DNA of 64,000 nt, taken from the NCBI GenBank assembly GCA_965276785.1, contig OZ255629.1, positions 4,464,001 to 4,528,000 of the forward strand, read 5' to 3'. Shown here piece by piece: positions 44,394 through 52,954 of the stretch. The notes beneath the pieces were generated by a model, which searched no databases, had not been told where the DNA came from, and saw only the letters and a list, made by a program, of their open reading frames with translations. The stretch's first letter is position 1. The number at the start of each line of letters is the position of its first letter. The translations under genes and the position numbers were made by a program. This DNA is from LMUY01 sp965276785 (lineage in GTDB: Bacteria > Pseudomonadota > Alphaproteobacteria > Acetobacterales > Acetobacteraceae).

Positions 44394-44518
44394 TATACCT
44401 CAAACAGCGAAAAGTGTGTTCCGATCATATACGATAGTCCTAAGGACAGTGCCAGTGTAGCTGACCTGCCAGCGGCGTTTTGACGTGTGAGCCCGGCGGC
44501 CGGAAGGGATGGGATGCT

Positions 44519-45022
44519 ATGAGCAAGCTAACGTGCCCGGTGGTTTTCCTGCTCGGCGCTACAGGTGGGGCAATCGCGACCGGCGTCGTTCGATCAGCCA
44601 ATCTGCGCGCCGTGCGTGGGGCGTTCCGGAAGTGGAGCGCTGGCGAGGCTTCGCTGTTCGATTTGATGACGGACGATGCGGAAATTGTAATCCCGGGTAC
44701 TGCCCCACACTGCGGCACTTTCAGCAAGAGCGTGTTCGCAAGGGACGTGGCTGCGCCGTTCATGGCGCGCTTCAGCAGGCCGCCAGCCCCACATGCCACC
44801 AAGGTTTGGTCCGACGGGGACGACGTTGCCGTTCTCGCAAAGGCTGAAGGGATGAGACGTGACGGCAAGCCCTACGCGAACAGCTACGTCTTTGTCCTGA
44901 AAATGCGGGGCGGCCGCGTCGTGCGTGCGACGGAGTTCCTCGACATGGCTGCGTTCAACGATGTTTGGGACCATGTCGAGCCGAAACCGAACGCAGCCGC
45001 TGCGTCGGAGCAGCACCGATGA
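44519..45022 (+). CDS. SnoaL-like/NTF2-family protein with N-terminal hydrophobic segment
   Basis: 167 residues from ATG 44519. Residues 6-24 are hydrophobic and could be a signal peptide (CPVVFLLGATGGAIATGVV). The remainder has the NTF2-like pattern NLRAVRGAFRKWSAGEASLFDLMTDDAEIVIPGT, GTFSK, and a C-terminal VRATEFLDMAAFNDVWDHV. SnoaL-like proteins are small cone-shaped isomerases, hydrolases or binding proteins; the activity of this one is unknown. The stop overlaps the next gene's ATG by 4 bases. First gene in a LysR-linked set. Confidence 0.78.
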   Translation: MSKLTCPVVFLLGATGGAIATGVVRSANLRAVRGAFRKWSAGEASLFDLMTDDAEIVIPGTAPHCGTFSKSVFARDVAAPFMARFSRPPAPHATKVWSDGDDVAVLAKAEGMRRDGKPYANSYVFVLKMRGGRVVRATEFLDMAAFNDVWDHVEPKPNAAAASEQHR

Positions 45023-46044
45023 AGCGCTGGGTCATTGACCGTCACGGTCGCGACAGCCTCCGCACCGACGATGCGTCGGTGCCGAATGCCGCAGCAGGGG
45101 AGGTGCTTGTCCGGGTCTCCACAGTGGCACTCAATGCGCGCGACCCGATGATGATCGATCATGGCATGGGCTTGGATCTCGACTTCCCCTTTGTGCCTGC
45201 CTCCGACATGGCCGGCGTGGTCGAGGCGGTGGGCAACGGCGTCACCCGGTTCGCGAAGGGCGACCGCGTGATCTCGAACTTCCTGCCGGAGTGGACCGAC
45301 GGCCGGCCGGGAGGCTCGGCGCGGGAGCCGTCATACCGCACGCTGGGCGGCCACTATCCGGGCGTGCTTTCGGAGTTCGTCTGCTTCCCTGAAGGCTGGT
45401 TCACAGCCGCGCCGATGTCGCTGGACGACGCAGAAGCCAGTACGCTGCCGGTCGCTGGCCTGACCGCCTGGTTCTCACTGGTCGAGCAGGGCGGCATCAA
45501 GGCGGGCGAGACCGTCCTTCTACCGGGCACCGGCGGCGTCGCGCTGTTCGCCCTGCAGATCGCCGTGGCGCATGGGGCCGAGGTGATCGTCACCTCGTCC
45601 AGCGACGAGAAGCTCGCCCGCGCCAAGGCGCTCGGCGCCGCGCATGGGATCAAGCGCGAGACGGCTGACGTGGCGGAAGCGGTGCTCGCGCTGACCGGCG
45701 GACGCGGTGCCGATCATGTGCTCGACCTCATCGGTGGCGACAACTTCGCGCGATCCGTGGCGGCTGTGTCGGTTGGCGGGCGGATCTCGGTCATCGGCCT
45801 GCTCGGCGGCCTGGAACTGAGCGCGCCCACGACGCCGATCCTGCTTAAGGCGCCAATCATTCAAGGTATTGTCACCGGCCACCGCCGCGCGCTGGAGGAT
45901 TTGGTCCGCGCGGTCGACCGAATCGGGCTTAAACCCGTGATCGAGCGCCGCTACCCCTTCGCTGAGCTGCCGGCCGCGTTGGACCATCTCGACCGCGGCG
46001 CCTTCGGCAAAATCGTGATCGACATGCCGACGCCCAGGAGCTGA
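45019..46044 (+). CDS. NAD(P)-dependent alcohol dehydrogenase/quinone reductase, MDR family
   Basis: 341 residues from ATG 45019. The GroES-like N-terminal domain is without the catalytic and structural zinc Cys clusters, so it is of the zinc-independent quinone-reductase type, although VGNGVTRFAKGDRV is the normal N-terminal motif. The Rossmann motif is GTGGVALFALQIAVAHGAEVIVTSSSDEKLARAKALGA with the cofactor acidic/polar end at TSSS, which suggests NADPH. It follows the SnoaL-like gene with an ATGA overlap and precedes the isochorismatase gene by 6 bases. Confidence 0.85.
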   Translation: MKRWVIDRHGRDSLRTDDASVPNAAAGEVLVRVSTVALNARDPMMIDHGMGLDLDFPFVPASDMAGVVEAVGNGVTRFAKGDRVISNFLPEWTDGRPGGSAREPSYRTLGGHYPGVLSEFVCFPEGWFTAAPMSLDDAEASTLPVAGLTAWFSLVEQGGIKAGETVLLPGTGGVALFALQIAVAHGAEVIVTSSSDEKLARAKALGAAHGIKRETADVAEAVLALTGGRGADHVLDLIGGDNFARSVAAVSVGGRISVIGLLGGLELSAPTTPILLKAPIIQGIVTGHRRALEDLVRAVDRIGLKPVIERRYPFAELPAALDHLDRGAFGKIVIDMPTPRS

Positions 46045-46050
46045 CCGGCG

Positions 46051-46629
46051 ATGTTCAACCTCGACAGGAGCACGACAGCGCTCGTGATCATCGATCTCCA
46101 GCAAGGCATCCTCGAGCCCGAGCCGATGCCGTTCGGCAGGGAGGATATGGTGACCCGGGCAGCTGCGCTCGGCGCCGCGTTCGCGGACATGGGGTCGCCA
46201 ATCGTGCTGACCACCACCGACTTCGCGCCCGGCTACGCGGACGCGCCCAAAGGTGTTGCGGATGCGCCCTGGACGCTGCCCAAGGAGGGCCTACCCGCAG
46301 GCTTTGCGGCACTCATGCCGGAGATCAACGCGCTGCCCGCCATTGCCCGCATCACTAAGCGGCAGATGAGCGCCTTCTTCGGGGCCGAGCTCGACCTCCA
46401 GCTCCGTCGCCGCGGGTGCGAGACGGTCGTGATCTGCGGGGTCGCGACCAACATGGGCGTCGAGGCGACGGCGCGTGCTGCCTTTGACCTGAACTACAAC
46501 GTGGTGATCGCGGCAGACGCGTGCGGCAGCGTCGCTCCGGGGCTGCATGAGTTTGCGGTCGAGCGATTTTTGCCGCGCATCGCGCGGGTTCGGCAGACGG
46601 CGGCGATCATCGAGGCGCTGCGGGGATGA
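46051..46629 (+). CDS. Isochorismatase-family hydrolase without the usual nucleophilic Cys
   Basis: 192 residues. The Asp of the triad is in VIIDLQQGI (residue about 15), the Lys in ITKRQMSAFF. In the third motif, where amidases have TxxCVxxTA, this protein has ATNMGVEATARAAF, with Gly in the Cys position. The same replacement occurs in true isochorismatases such as EntB and in some relatives, so the enzyme is probably not a Cys-based amidase. The product end, DLNYNVVIAADACGS, is normal. It is the third gene of the LysR-linked set; the substrate is unknown. Confidence 0.85.
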   Translation: MFNLDRSTTALVIIDLQQGILEPEPMPFGREDMVTRAAALGAAFADMGSPIVLTTTDFAPGYADAPKGVADAPWTLPKEGLPAGFAALMPEINALPAIARITKRQMSAFFGAELDLQLRRRGCETVVICGVATNMGVEATARAAFDLNYNVVIAADACGSVAPGLHEFAVERFLPRIARVRQTAAIIEALRG

Positions 46630-46784
46630 ATCGCGGCTGGCCGGCATAGACCCGCCAGCCCGAGCCACTTGCGGCATCGGTCCGGCACCGCCCACGCACA
46701 CGGTCGAAATCGTCGCGATCGCGGCGCGCGTAAGAGAGGCTGAAGGGTGCGCCCACATTGTAAAAGCATAGCTCAAGTCGGCTT

Positions 46785-46960
46785 ACCACGCTCGCACTCG
46801 ACGTCACTGACGCAGCGGCGGTTCCGGTGGTCATCAAATAGGCCATGGGGGTCACGGGCCGGCTCGATGTCGTCGGCGCGCGCAGCGGGGCCATCATCCA
46901 GGCCGTGGAGGCTGACGAGCCTCCCCTTCATCTTGACGCGTTAATTGCCAACTTAATCCG
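46785..46960 (+). pseudogene. Short-chain dehydrogenase remnant
   Basis: In one frame, TLALDVTDAAAVPVVIK is followed by an in-frame TAG, then AMGVTGRLDVV, then AIIQAVEADEPPLHLDAL. The first part is the NAD(P)-proximal segment of SDR proteins, which continues normally into ...GRLDVLVNNAG; the last part is their C-terminal helix and loop. The 150 residues between, with the catalytic Tyr-Lys, are missing. So an SDR gene was reduced by an internal deletion. It occupies the 420-base gap between the isochorismatase and OYE genes; no other feature is seen there. Confidence 0.65.
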
Positions 46961-47049
46961 TCACGCGACGGGCATCCGGATGCGACGGAGCCCAATCCTG
47001 GTGCGCTTTTGCTTGCCTGGCCTGAGTGGCCGGGCGACTGCCTCACCGC

Positions 47050-48240
47050 TCAATCGTCCGCGTTGATCCGCGAGCGGGCGCGGGTTTCGGCGTAACGCTC
47101 GCGGGGCTGGACGGTGTTGGCGTGCCTGGCCGGCTCCCCGCCCTCGCCAGCACGGGGATAGTCGACATACCCTCGTGCGCCGCCCGTGTAGAAGGTTTCG
47201 CGGGACGCCAAAGCGAGCGGCACCCCGGCGGCGAACCGCGCGACCAAGTCGGGGTTGGCGATGAAGGCGCGCCCAAAGGCAACAAGGTCGACGTCACCCC
47301 GCCGCAACGCTTCGTTCCCGCTGTCCCACGTGTAGTCCACGGCGCCGATCAGCGGCCCCCGGTACCGCTTGCGGAAATAGGCCGCAACAGAGGGATGGAT
47401 CAGATGGGAGGGCAAGCCATCAAGATCATTGATCGGTTCCATCACGTGGAGATAGGCTAGAGGTTCCGCGTTGATCCGGGCGACCAGGTAATCGAACAGA
47501 GGCAGCGTCTCGTCGTCGAATGTGACCCCTGACAGGTTGTGCACGGCCGGGTTCAGGCGCAACCCGATGCGGTCCGCCGCAAACGCCTTGCTGACCTCGG
47601 CAACGACCTCAAACAGGAAGCGGGCGCGGTTCTCGATGGACCCCCCGTACGCGTCGGCTCGCTGGTTCATGCTGCGGGCGAAGAACTGGTGGAAAAGGTA
47701 GCCGTTGGCTCCGTGCAACTCGACTCCGTCGAACCCGGCATCGGCGGCGCGGGATGCAGCAAGCCCGAACTCACGGACCACCGCTTGTATCTCTCTCGTT
47801 TCGAGCGCCCGGGGCGTGACGGTCGGCTTGAAGCCGCCTGCGGTGAACGCGTTGGTCATCGGGTTGACCGCGGACGGGGCTACTGGCAGGCCTCCCCCCG
47901 GCTGAAGGTCGGGGTGGGAGATCGCGCCCACGTGCCACAACTGCGCGAAGATGCGGCCGCCCTCGGCATGGACTGCCTCCGTCACCGCCTTCCAGCCCTC
48001 GACCTGGATGTCCGAATACATCCCGGGCACGTTGATAAACCCGATCGCCTGTGTGCTGACGAACGTCCCCTCGGAGATGATCAGGCCCGCCGACGCGCGC
48101 TGCGCGTAGTAGCGCGCCACGAGCTCCGACGCCTTGTTTTCGGGGTTGTCCCCCCGGTTCCTGGTCATCGGCGCCATCACGACGCGGTTAGGAAGATCGA
48201 GGGAACCCAGGCGATAAGGGGTCAGAAGCGGGTCGGTCAT
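47050..48240 (-). CDS. Old Yellow Enzyme-family alkene reductase (NemA-like)
   Basis: 396 residues from ATG at 48240. A TIM-barrel FMN enzyme with VVMAPMTRNRGD at the start, HVGAISHPDLQPGG, and the substrate-binding HGANGYLFHQFFARSMNQRAD near residue 190. GRAFIANPDLVARF is the phosphate-binding end. Such enzymes reduce activated C=C bonds, nitrate esters or quinone-like compounds with NAD(P)H. It is convergent with the LysR-linked set. The 235 bases upstream reach the IS3 remnant and show no gene. Confidence 0.93.
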   Translation of the reverse strand: MTDPLLTPYRLGSLDLPNRVVMAPMTRNRGDNPENKASELVARYYAQRASAGLIISEGTFVSTQAIGFINVPGMYSDIQVEGWKAVTEAVHAEGGRIFAQLWHVGAISHPDLQPGGGLPVAPSAVNPMTNAFTAGGFKPTVTPRALETREIQAVVREFGLAASRAADAGFDGVELHGANGYLFHQFFARSMNQRADAYGGSIENRARFLFEVVAEVSKAFAADRIGLRLNPAVHNLSGVTFDDETLPLFDYLVARINAEPLAYLHVMEPINDLDGLPSHLIHPSVAAYFRKRYRGPLIGAVDYTWDSGNEALRRGDVDLVAFGRAFIANPDLVARFAAGVPLALASRETFYTGGARGYVDYPRAGEGGEPARHANTVQPRERYAETRARSRINADD

Positions 48241-48475
48241 TGAGACGGTCCTTCGCCGCAAAAACGTGTTGGCGGACTGGCCGTCCGCTCGGTCGTCGCA
48301 CGCAAGGGCCACCGATGTTAGGGAGTGGCTATCACACAAGGTTGTCGCCCCTGCGTTCGGTCTCTTGCCGCATCACCGTCATTATACAGCCACCACTTCG
48401 TATTTGGAATGGCGTTTCTCCCTGAGAAAGACCATATCCAGATTTGGGCGATGCGGACGGCGCCATTGATCGCAC

Positions 48476-48652
48476 TCACGGCAAGCAACCAGTCCACCCA
48501 AGATGAAGGCCGGAAGCTGCACTTGCTCCGTTTCTGTGGAGTGATGAGGGGCTTGGTTTACGACGGTTCTGCGATGGCGACCTCCGTGCGGCTTCGTAGG
48601 CGATGGGTGAACGGTAGCCCAGGGCGGAGTGCAGCCGGACGGGGTTGTACCA
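48476..48652 (-). pseudogene. IS3-family transposase OrfB, C-terminal remnant
   Basis: The sequence WYNPVRLHSALGYRSPIAYE, the conserved tail of IS3-family DDE transposases, is followed by Arg/Ser-rich residues and a stop at 48476. The frame begins directly at the edge of the IS21 element at 48654. The matching N-terminal part of an IS3 OrfA/OrfB lies in the same orientation on the far side of that element (49381-50058). Both may be halves of one IS3 copy that the IS21 element interrupted. Confidence 0.75.
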
Positions 48653-48653
48653 G

Positions 48654-48708
48654 TGTCAAACGACATCCGGAACTAGGCCGCTGGCGACATTCAAAACGAG
48701 GCCACCAT
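48654..48708 (+). repeat. IS21 terminal repeat, one end
   Basis: Begins TGTCAAACGACATCC and contains TAGGCCG, TGGCGACA and AGGCCACC. It pairs, imperfectly, with the other end at 49326-49380. Confidence 0.7.
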
Positions 48709-49205
48709 CATGATACCGCGTGGATCGCTGCGGCTGCTGTTGTTGCCTTCAGAAGCCCTGACCGGCGCTTCTCCCGCAGCCGGTAACTGTCGCCGCGGAT
48801 GGTCAGCACGTGGCTGTGGTGCAGCAGGCGGTCCAGGATGGCGGTGGCTACGACAGGATCGCCGAACACCGTGCCCCACTGGCCGACTGAGCGATTGGAC
48901 GTCACCAGCATGCTGCCCTTCTCGTAGCGCCGGCTCACCAGTTGGAAGAACCGGTGCGCAGCGCTCGGTTTGAACGGCAGGTAGCCAAGTTCGTCGATCA
49001 CCAGCAGCTTTGGCTTGGCGAAATGGGCGAGCTCCTCCAGCCTTCCTTCCGTATGCCCTCTTACCAACGCCGTGATCAGCGCGGTCGCCGGGATGAACAG
49101 CACGAAGTAGCCCAGCCGGATCGCCTCGCGGCCGAGCGCCACGGCCAGGTGGCTTTTGCCCACGCCGGGCGGCCCGAGTACCAAAAGCGCATCGCCGTCG
49201 GCCAC
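48708..49205 (-). pseudogene. istB: IstB-type IS21 helper ATPase, N-terminally truncated
   Basis: 165 residues against about 245-260 normally. Walker A (LVLGPPGVGKSHLAVALG) and Walker B-like (PKLLVIDELGYLPF) are intact, as is the C-terminal DRLLHHSHVLTIRGDSYRLREKRRSGLL. The N-terminal DNA-binding part is missing, replaced by a fragment of istA in another frame. The protein may still bind ATP, but without IstA it cannot move the element on its own. Confidence 0.85.
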
Positions 49206-49325
49206 CCCACGGCATGCCGCAACATCGCAGACACCTCGTCCGGCGTCCTCATCCGCTCCCTCAGCAGGATCATCTCCCGCGAAGAACCCTCAGTTGCCTC
49301 AACCAATCCATCTCTCCACCAAAAC

Positions 49326-49380
49326 GAGGGTGGCCCAGCTTTACCTGCCGCCTCCGGCCTACTTCGCATGGCACCTGACA
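49326..49380 (-). repeat. IS21 terminal repeat, other end
   Basis: Read on the minus strand from 49380 it starts TGTCAGGTGCCATGC, then AAGTAGGCCGGAGGCGGCAG and GGGCCACC, in the same order and spacing as the partner end at 48654-48708. Confidence 0.7.
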
Positions 49381-50058
49381 GCCCAGGTCCGGCGCGGACC
49401 GCGCCTTGCGGTCCTGACGCGTGGTGGTAATCCCGGCCCGGCGGCGACTTGCACCGACCAGGCCCGCCGCGCGCATCAATCGTGCAATGCGCTTGCAGCC
49501 GTGTTTCTCTCCTCCTGCCCGCAACTTGGCATGCAAGCGCGGCGCCCCGTATGTCTCACGCGAGCTGGCGTGGACGGTGCGCACGCGTTTCAACAGCGTC
49601 GTGTCAGCCTCTTGCTTCTTGCTCGGCGGCCGCTTGCGCCATGCGTGGTAGCCGGCTTCCGATACGCCGAGCACGCGGGCCATCGTGGCAATCGGGAAAG
49701 TGGCCTGGTTCGCGCTCACGAATTCGAAGACCCGGACGGCACGGCCCCCCGTTCTTGGCGCGAGGGTCTCGCGTGCGAACCAGGCCGCCGGTCGAGAGAG
49801 AATGTCGCGCTCCAAACGCAGCTGCTTGGTCTCCCGGCGCAGACGGCCGAGCTCGTCACGCTCGCCGGCCGACAAATTCTCAACTTTCGCCTCCTCCCGG
49901 CCGTCCTGCTTGCGCGCGGCCAACGCCACCCAGGCGCGGATCGACCCCGCGGACGGGACAAACTCCCGGGCCAAGTCCACGGGATCGCGGCCAGCTGGAC
50001 CAAATCCACCATCTGACGACGAAATTCAGGCGAGTAATACCGGCCAGCGCGGTTGATG
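49381..50058 (-). pseudogene. IS3-family transposase OrfA/OrfB, frameshifted and 3'-truncated
   Basis: OrfA begins near 50058 with RYYSPEFRRQMVDLVQLAAI, then breaks frame and continues from about 49983 as DLAREFVPSAGSIRAWVALA, AERDELGRLRRETKQLRLE-like helix-turn and leucine-zipper region (49980 frame). OrfB follows with VFEFVSANQATFPIATMARVLGVSEAGYHAWRKRP, RVRTVHASSRETYGAPRLHAKLR and RIARLMRAAGLVGASRRR, normal IS3 OrfB sequence up to SAPDL. The frame then stops at the IS21 boundary, so the DDE core is absent. The element cannot be active. Confidence 0.8.
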
Positions 50059-50127
50059 ACCCGCCTGTGATTTCGAGCGGCTCGGCGGAGCCTGCTGGCC
50101 TCGCTGAAGCTGCGCGGGGTAGGGGCG

Positions 50128-50626
50128 ATGAAGGGCAAGCGGCTGATGATCAGCGAGAAGCTGTCGGGGGCGGAACTGCGCAAGCGGGCGCGTGTAGACG
50201 CTGACCGGTCGGCGGCGGCGCGGGTGATGGCAATCGCCAACGCGCTGGAAGGCACGACGCGGGCTGAGGCGGCGCGTCTGGCCGGCATGGAGCGCCAGGC
50301 GCTGCGTGACGCAGTGATGCGCTACAACGCCGAGGGGCTTGGACGGCCTGCACGACCGGCCCCCGCCAGGACCAAAGCCGCGGCTGGACGACAGCCGTAT
50401 GGCCGAGCTGCGCACCGAGATCGCGCGGCGCTGGAAGGTCGACTACCGCGAGGCGCACATGTCCAAGCTGATGCGCAAACTGGGCTTGTCGCGGCAGAAG
50501 GCCCGGCCGTCGCATCCCAAGGCCGACCCGCCAGCACGACAGACCTGGTCAAAAGGGGGCTGCAGAGCGAGCTGGACACCATCGCGCAGGCGCATCCGGG
50601 CCGCCGCCTGACGCTGTGGTTTCACA
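50128..50626 (+). pseudogene. IS630-family transposase, frameshifted N-terminal half
   Basis: The N-terminal helix-turn-helix region ELRKRARVDADRSAAARVMAIANALEG, TRAEAARLAGMERQALRDAVMRYNAEGL is in one frame. It shifts to a second frame for DGLHDRPPPGPKPRLDDSRM and the following WKVDYREAHMSKLMRKLGLS, then back to the first for GLQSELDTIAQAHPGRRLTLWF. In intact copies this last piece continues QDEARVGQ; here it is cut at about 50626 where the IS110 sequence begins. At least two frameshifts plus truncation make it non-functional. Confidence 0.75.
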
Positions 50627-50703
50627 TGCTATGGCGGCGGACACTGCCCTGGCTGACAGCTCAGAGTGGCAGGCATCCGCAATCAACCGGGGAGCCTGCA
50701 ACC

Positions 50704-51858
50704 ATGCCGTCCACCAACACCGTCCACGTCGCTATTGAACTCAGCTCTTCCACATGGCTCATCGCCGCCCTTCTACCTGGCACCGAAAAGTCGCGGCAGC
50801 ACCGCGTCGAGGGTGGCGATGGCACGGCGCTGCTGGCCTTGCTTGCAGAACTGCGCCAGCAAGCTTCGACCAGGCTGGGCCATGCCGTCGGTGTGGCGTG
50901 CTGCTTCGAGGCTGGCTGCGACGGCTTCTGGCTGCACCGGCTGCTGAGCGCGCAGGGTATCGCGGCGCACGTGCTCGAGCCGACCAGCATCCCGGTGAAC
51001 CGCGGCGCACATGGCGGGCCAAGACCGACCCGCTGGATGCGGAAGGCACGCTGCGCGTGCTAGCGGCTTGGCTGGGCGGCGAGCGGCAAGTTTGCAGCAT
51101 GGTGCGCGTGCCCACGGTCGAGGACGAGGACGCCAAGCGACCGCACCGCGAGCGCGAGCATCTCGTGCAGGAGAAGCTGCGTATCGAGAACCGGATGGAG
51201 GCGCTGCTGTTCACGCAGGGCATCCCGGGGGAGACCGTCGTTGCGGTCGTGGGAGCGTGACATGGCCGAATTGCGCACGGGTGACGGAAGGGCTCTGCCG
51301 CCTTTGCTGCGGGCCGAGCTTGATCGGCTACGGCGCCAGCTCGTGCTGGCGTTGGAGCTGATCCGGGACCTGGAAGCTGATCGCGCGGCAGCCTTGGCGG
51401 CGGCGGCCGAGGCTGCAGCGCCCGACAATGCGATGGCTCTGAAGATCACGGCGCTCCAGTTCATCTGCGGCATCGGCGAGAACTTCTCTGCGGTGCCGGT
51501 GCGCGAAGTGCTCTACCGTTCGTTTGCAAACCGCCGTCGACTGCCGAGCTACGTCGGCATCGCGCCGATGCCCGATCAGAGCGGAGGCATCGACCGCGAC
51601 CGGAGCATCAGCCAGGCGGGCAACCCGAGCGCCCGGACAACGCTGATCCAGCTCGCTGGGCTCTGGCTGCGCTATCAGCCCGGCAGTGCACTGGCCACAT
51701 GGTTCCGCGAGCGTGCCGGCATGTTGCAGGGCCGTAAAAGACGGATCGCCATCGTGGCCATGGCGAGAAAGCTGCTGATTGCGCTGTGGCGCTATGTCGA
51801 GGCCGGCGTAGTGCCGGAGGGCATCGAGATCAGGCCGCAGGCTGCCGCGGCGGCCTGA
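50704..51858 (+). pseudogene. IS110-family transposase with two frameshifts
   Basis: From ATG 50704 the N-terminal DEDD domain is read in one frame (VHVAIELSSSTWLIAALLPGTEK to PTSIPVNR). Near 51005 the frame changes to give RAKTDPLDAEGTLRVLAAWLGGERQVCSM and RPHREREHLVQEKLRIENRMEALL. Near 51240 it changes back to RSWERDMAELRTGDGRALPP, followed by the transposase_20 domain (ALQFICGIGENFSAV, LPSYVGIAPMPDQSGG, AGNPSARTTLIQLA) and the stop at 51858. About 400 residues in all, otherwise full length. Its left part sits inside the IS630 remnant, suggesting insertion there. Confidence 0.85.
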
Positions 51859-52037
51859 TCGAACAGCATTGCCACAGGCGGCATCACCGCCTACGGCGAT
51901 ACGGGGAGCGCGACCGTCTTCTTCATTGGTGACAACAACTCGCCGCGTTTCAGGTGGGTCGCGTCTCGCCGAGGCTGCGCCTCGTGCATGAGGCATTATG
52001 GTGCGGGACCACGCCGATGGACCCGACCGCATGTAAG

Positions 52038-52954
52038 AGTCTGACCAAAAAAGAGGTTGAGTGATTTCGGTAGGTTGTGATTCCGTAGGTTTGCGAGACA
52101 CGACGGAGCCACGGATGCCCTGGACTGCAACTGCTCGCGCGCAGTATCGGCGGGCGAACCGGCGCTATGCAAGCGATCTGACCGACGCTGAATGGGCGCT
52201 GGTCGAGCCATTCATGCCCACGCCGTCGCGGCTTGGACGGCCGCGCAAGACCGATTTGCGGCAGGTCTTGGACGGCTTGCTTTATGTCGCCTCGACCGGG
52301 TGTCAGTGGCGGCAACTGCCACGAAACGTCCCGCCATACTCGACCGTGCAGAGCGACTTCTATCGCTGGGCCGAAGACGGCACGTTGCCTCGGATCAATC
52401 ACGCGCTGGCTATGGCCACGCGCCAAGCAGCAGGCCGGCAGGCCAGCCCGACAGCGGGCGTGATCGACAGCCAATCGGTTAAAACCACTCAGTCCGGCGG
52501 TCTGCGGGGGTCCGACGCCGGAAGATCAAAGGACGCAAGCGGCTTATCGTCACGGACACGCTTGGCACCCTGATCCGCTGGCTGGTGCATTCGGCCGAGA
52601 TCCAAGACCGCGACGGCGCGGCTAAAACGCTGGCAACGATCCAGACCCTTCATCCATGGCTGCGCCACATCTTCGCCGACGCAGGATATGCCGGCGACAA
52701 GCTGCGGGCCGAACTGGCCGGCATTGGCCGCTGGACGATCGAGATCATCAAGCGTTCCGACACGGCCAACGGTTTTGAGGTCTTGTCAAAGCGCTGGGTC
52801 GTTGAGCGCACCTTCGCCTGGCTTGGCCGCTGCCGCAGACTTGAAAACCACCGTGTCCAGCGCAACATCATGGCTCCTCGTGGCCCATATCCGGACCCCC
52901 ACGCCACGCCTGGCAAGAGCCTGATGGGGAACGGTCAATTTTGAGTCAGACTTT
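52038..52954 (+). mobile_element. IS5-family element, degenerate but with terminal repeats
   Basis: The left end reads AGTCTGACCAAAAAA from 52038; the right end, read on the minus strand from about 52954, gives AGTCTGACTCAAAA. These are short inverted repeats of the expected IS5/IS427 type. The element is about 0.9 kb, the normal size. It is joined on the right directly to an IS66 remnant. Target duplication could not be identified. Confidence 0.7.
52115..52924 (+). pseudogene. IS5-family transposase, two broken frames
   Basis: The first frame from ATG 52115 gives the DUF4096-type N-terminus (RYASDLTDAEWALVEPFMP, GCQWRQLPRNVPPYSTV) up to VIDSQSVKTTQSGGLRG. The second frame resumes KIKGRKRLIVTDTLGTLIRW and continues through HSAEIQDRDGA, IFADAGYAGDKL and VVERTFAWLGRCRRL. 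IS427-group elements use programmed frameshifting on an A-rich slippery site, but here the site reads CGGAAGATC and looks mutated. A further shift after CRRL moves the C-terminus (TVSSATSWLLVAHIRT) to a third frame. The gene is probably dead. Confidence 0.82.

Larger units (their letters stand above)
48654..49380 (-). mobile_element. IS21-family element, internally deleted derivative
   Basis: The 727-base segment begins TGTCAAACGACATCC at 48654 and, read from the other strand, TGTCAGGTGCCATGC at 49380. The two ends align over about 55 bases with shared blocks TGTCA, TAGGCCG, GGCG and GGCCACC. This is the TG...CA end structure of IS21-family elements. Inside, the start of IstA (MRTPDEVSAMLRHA, from 49252) runs out after about 14 residues into the middle of IstB. 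Most of istA and the first third of istB have been lost. Flanking target duplications are not seen. Confidence 0.78.
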
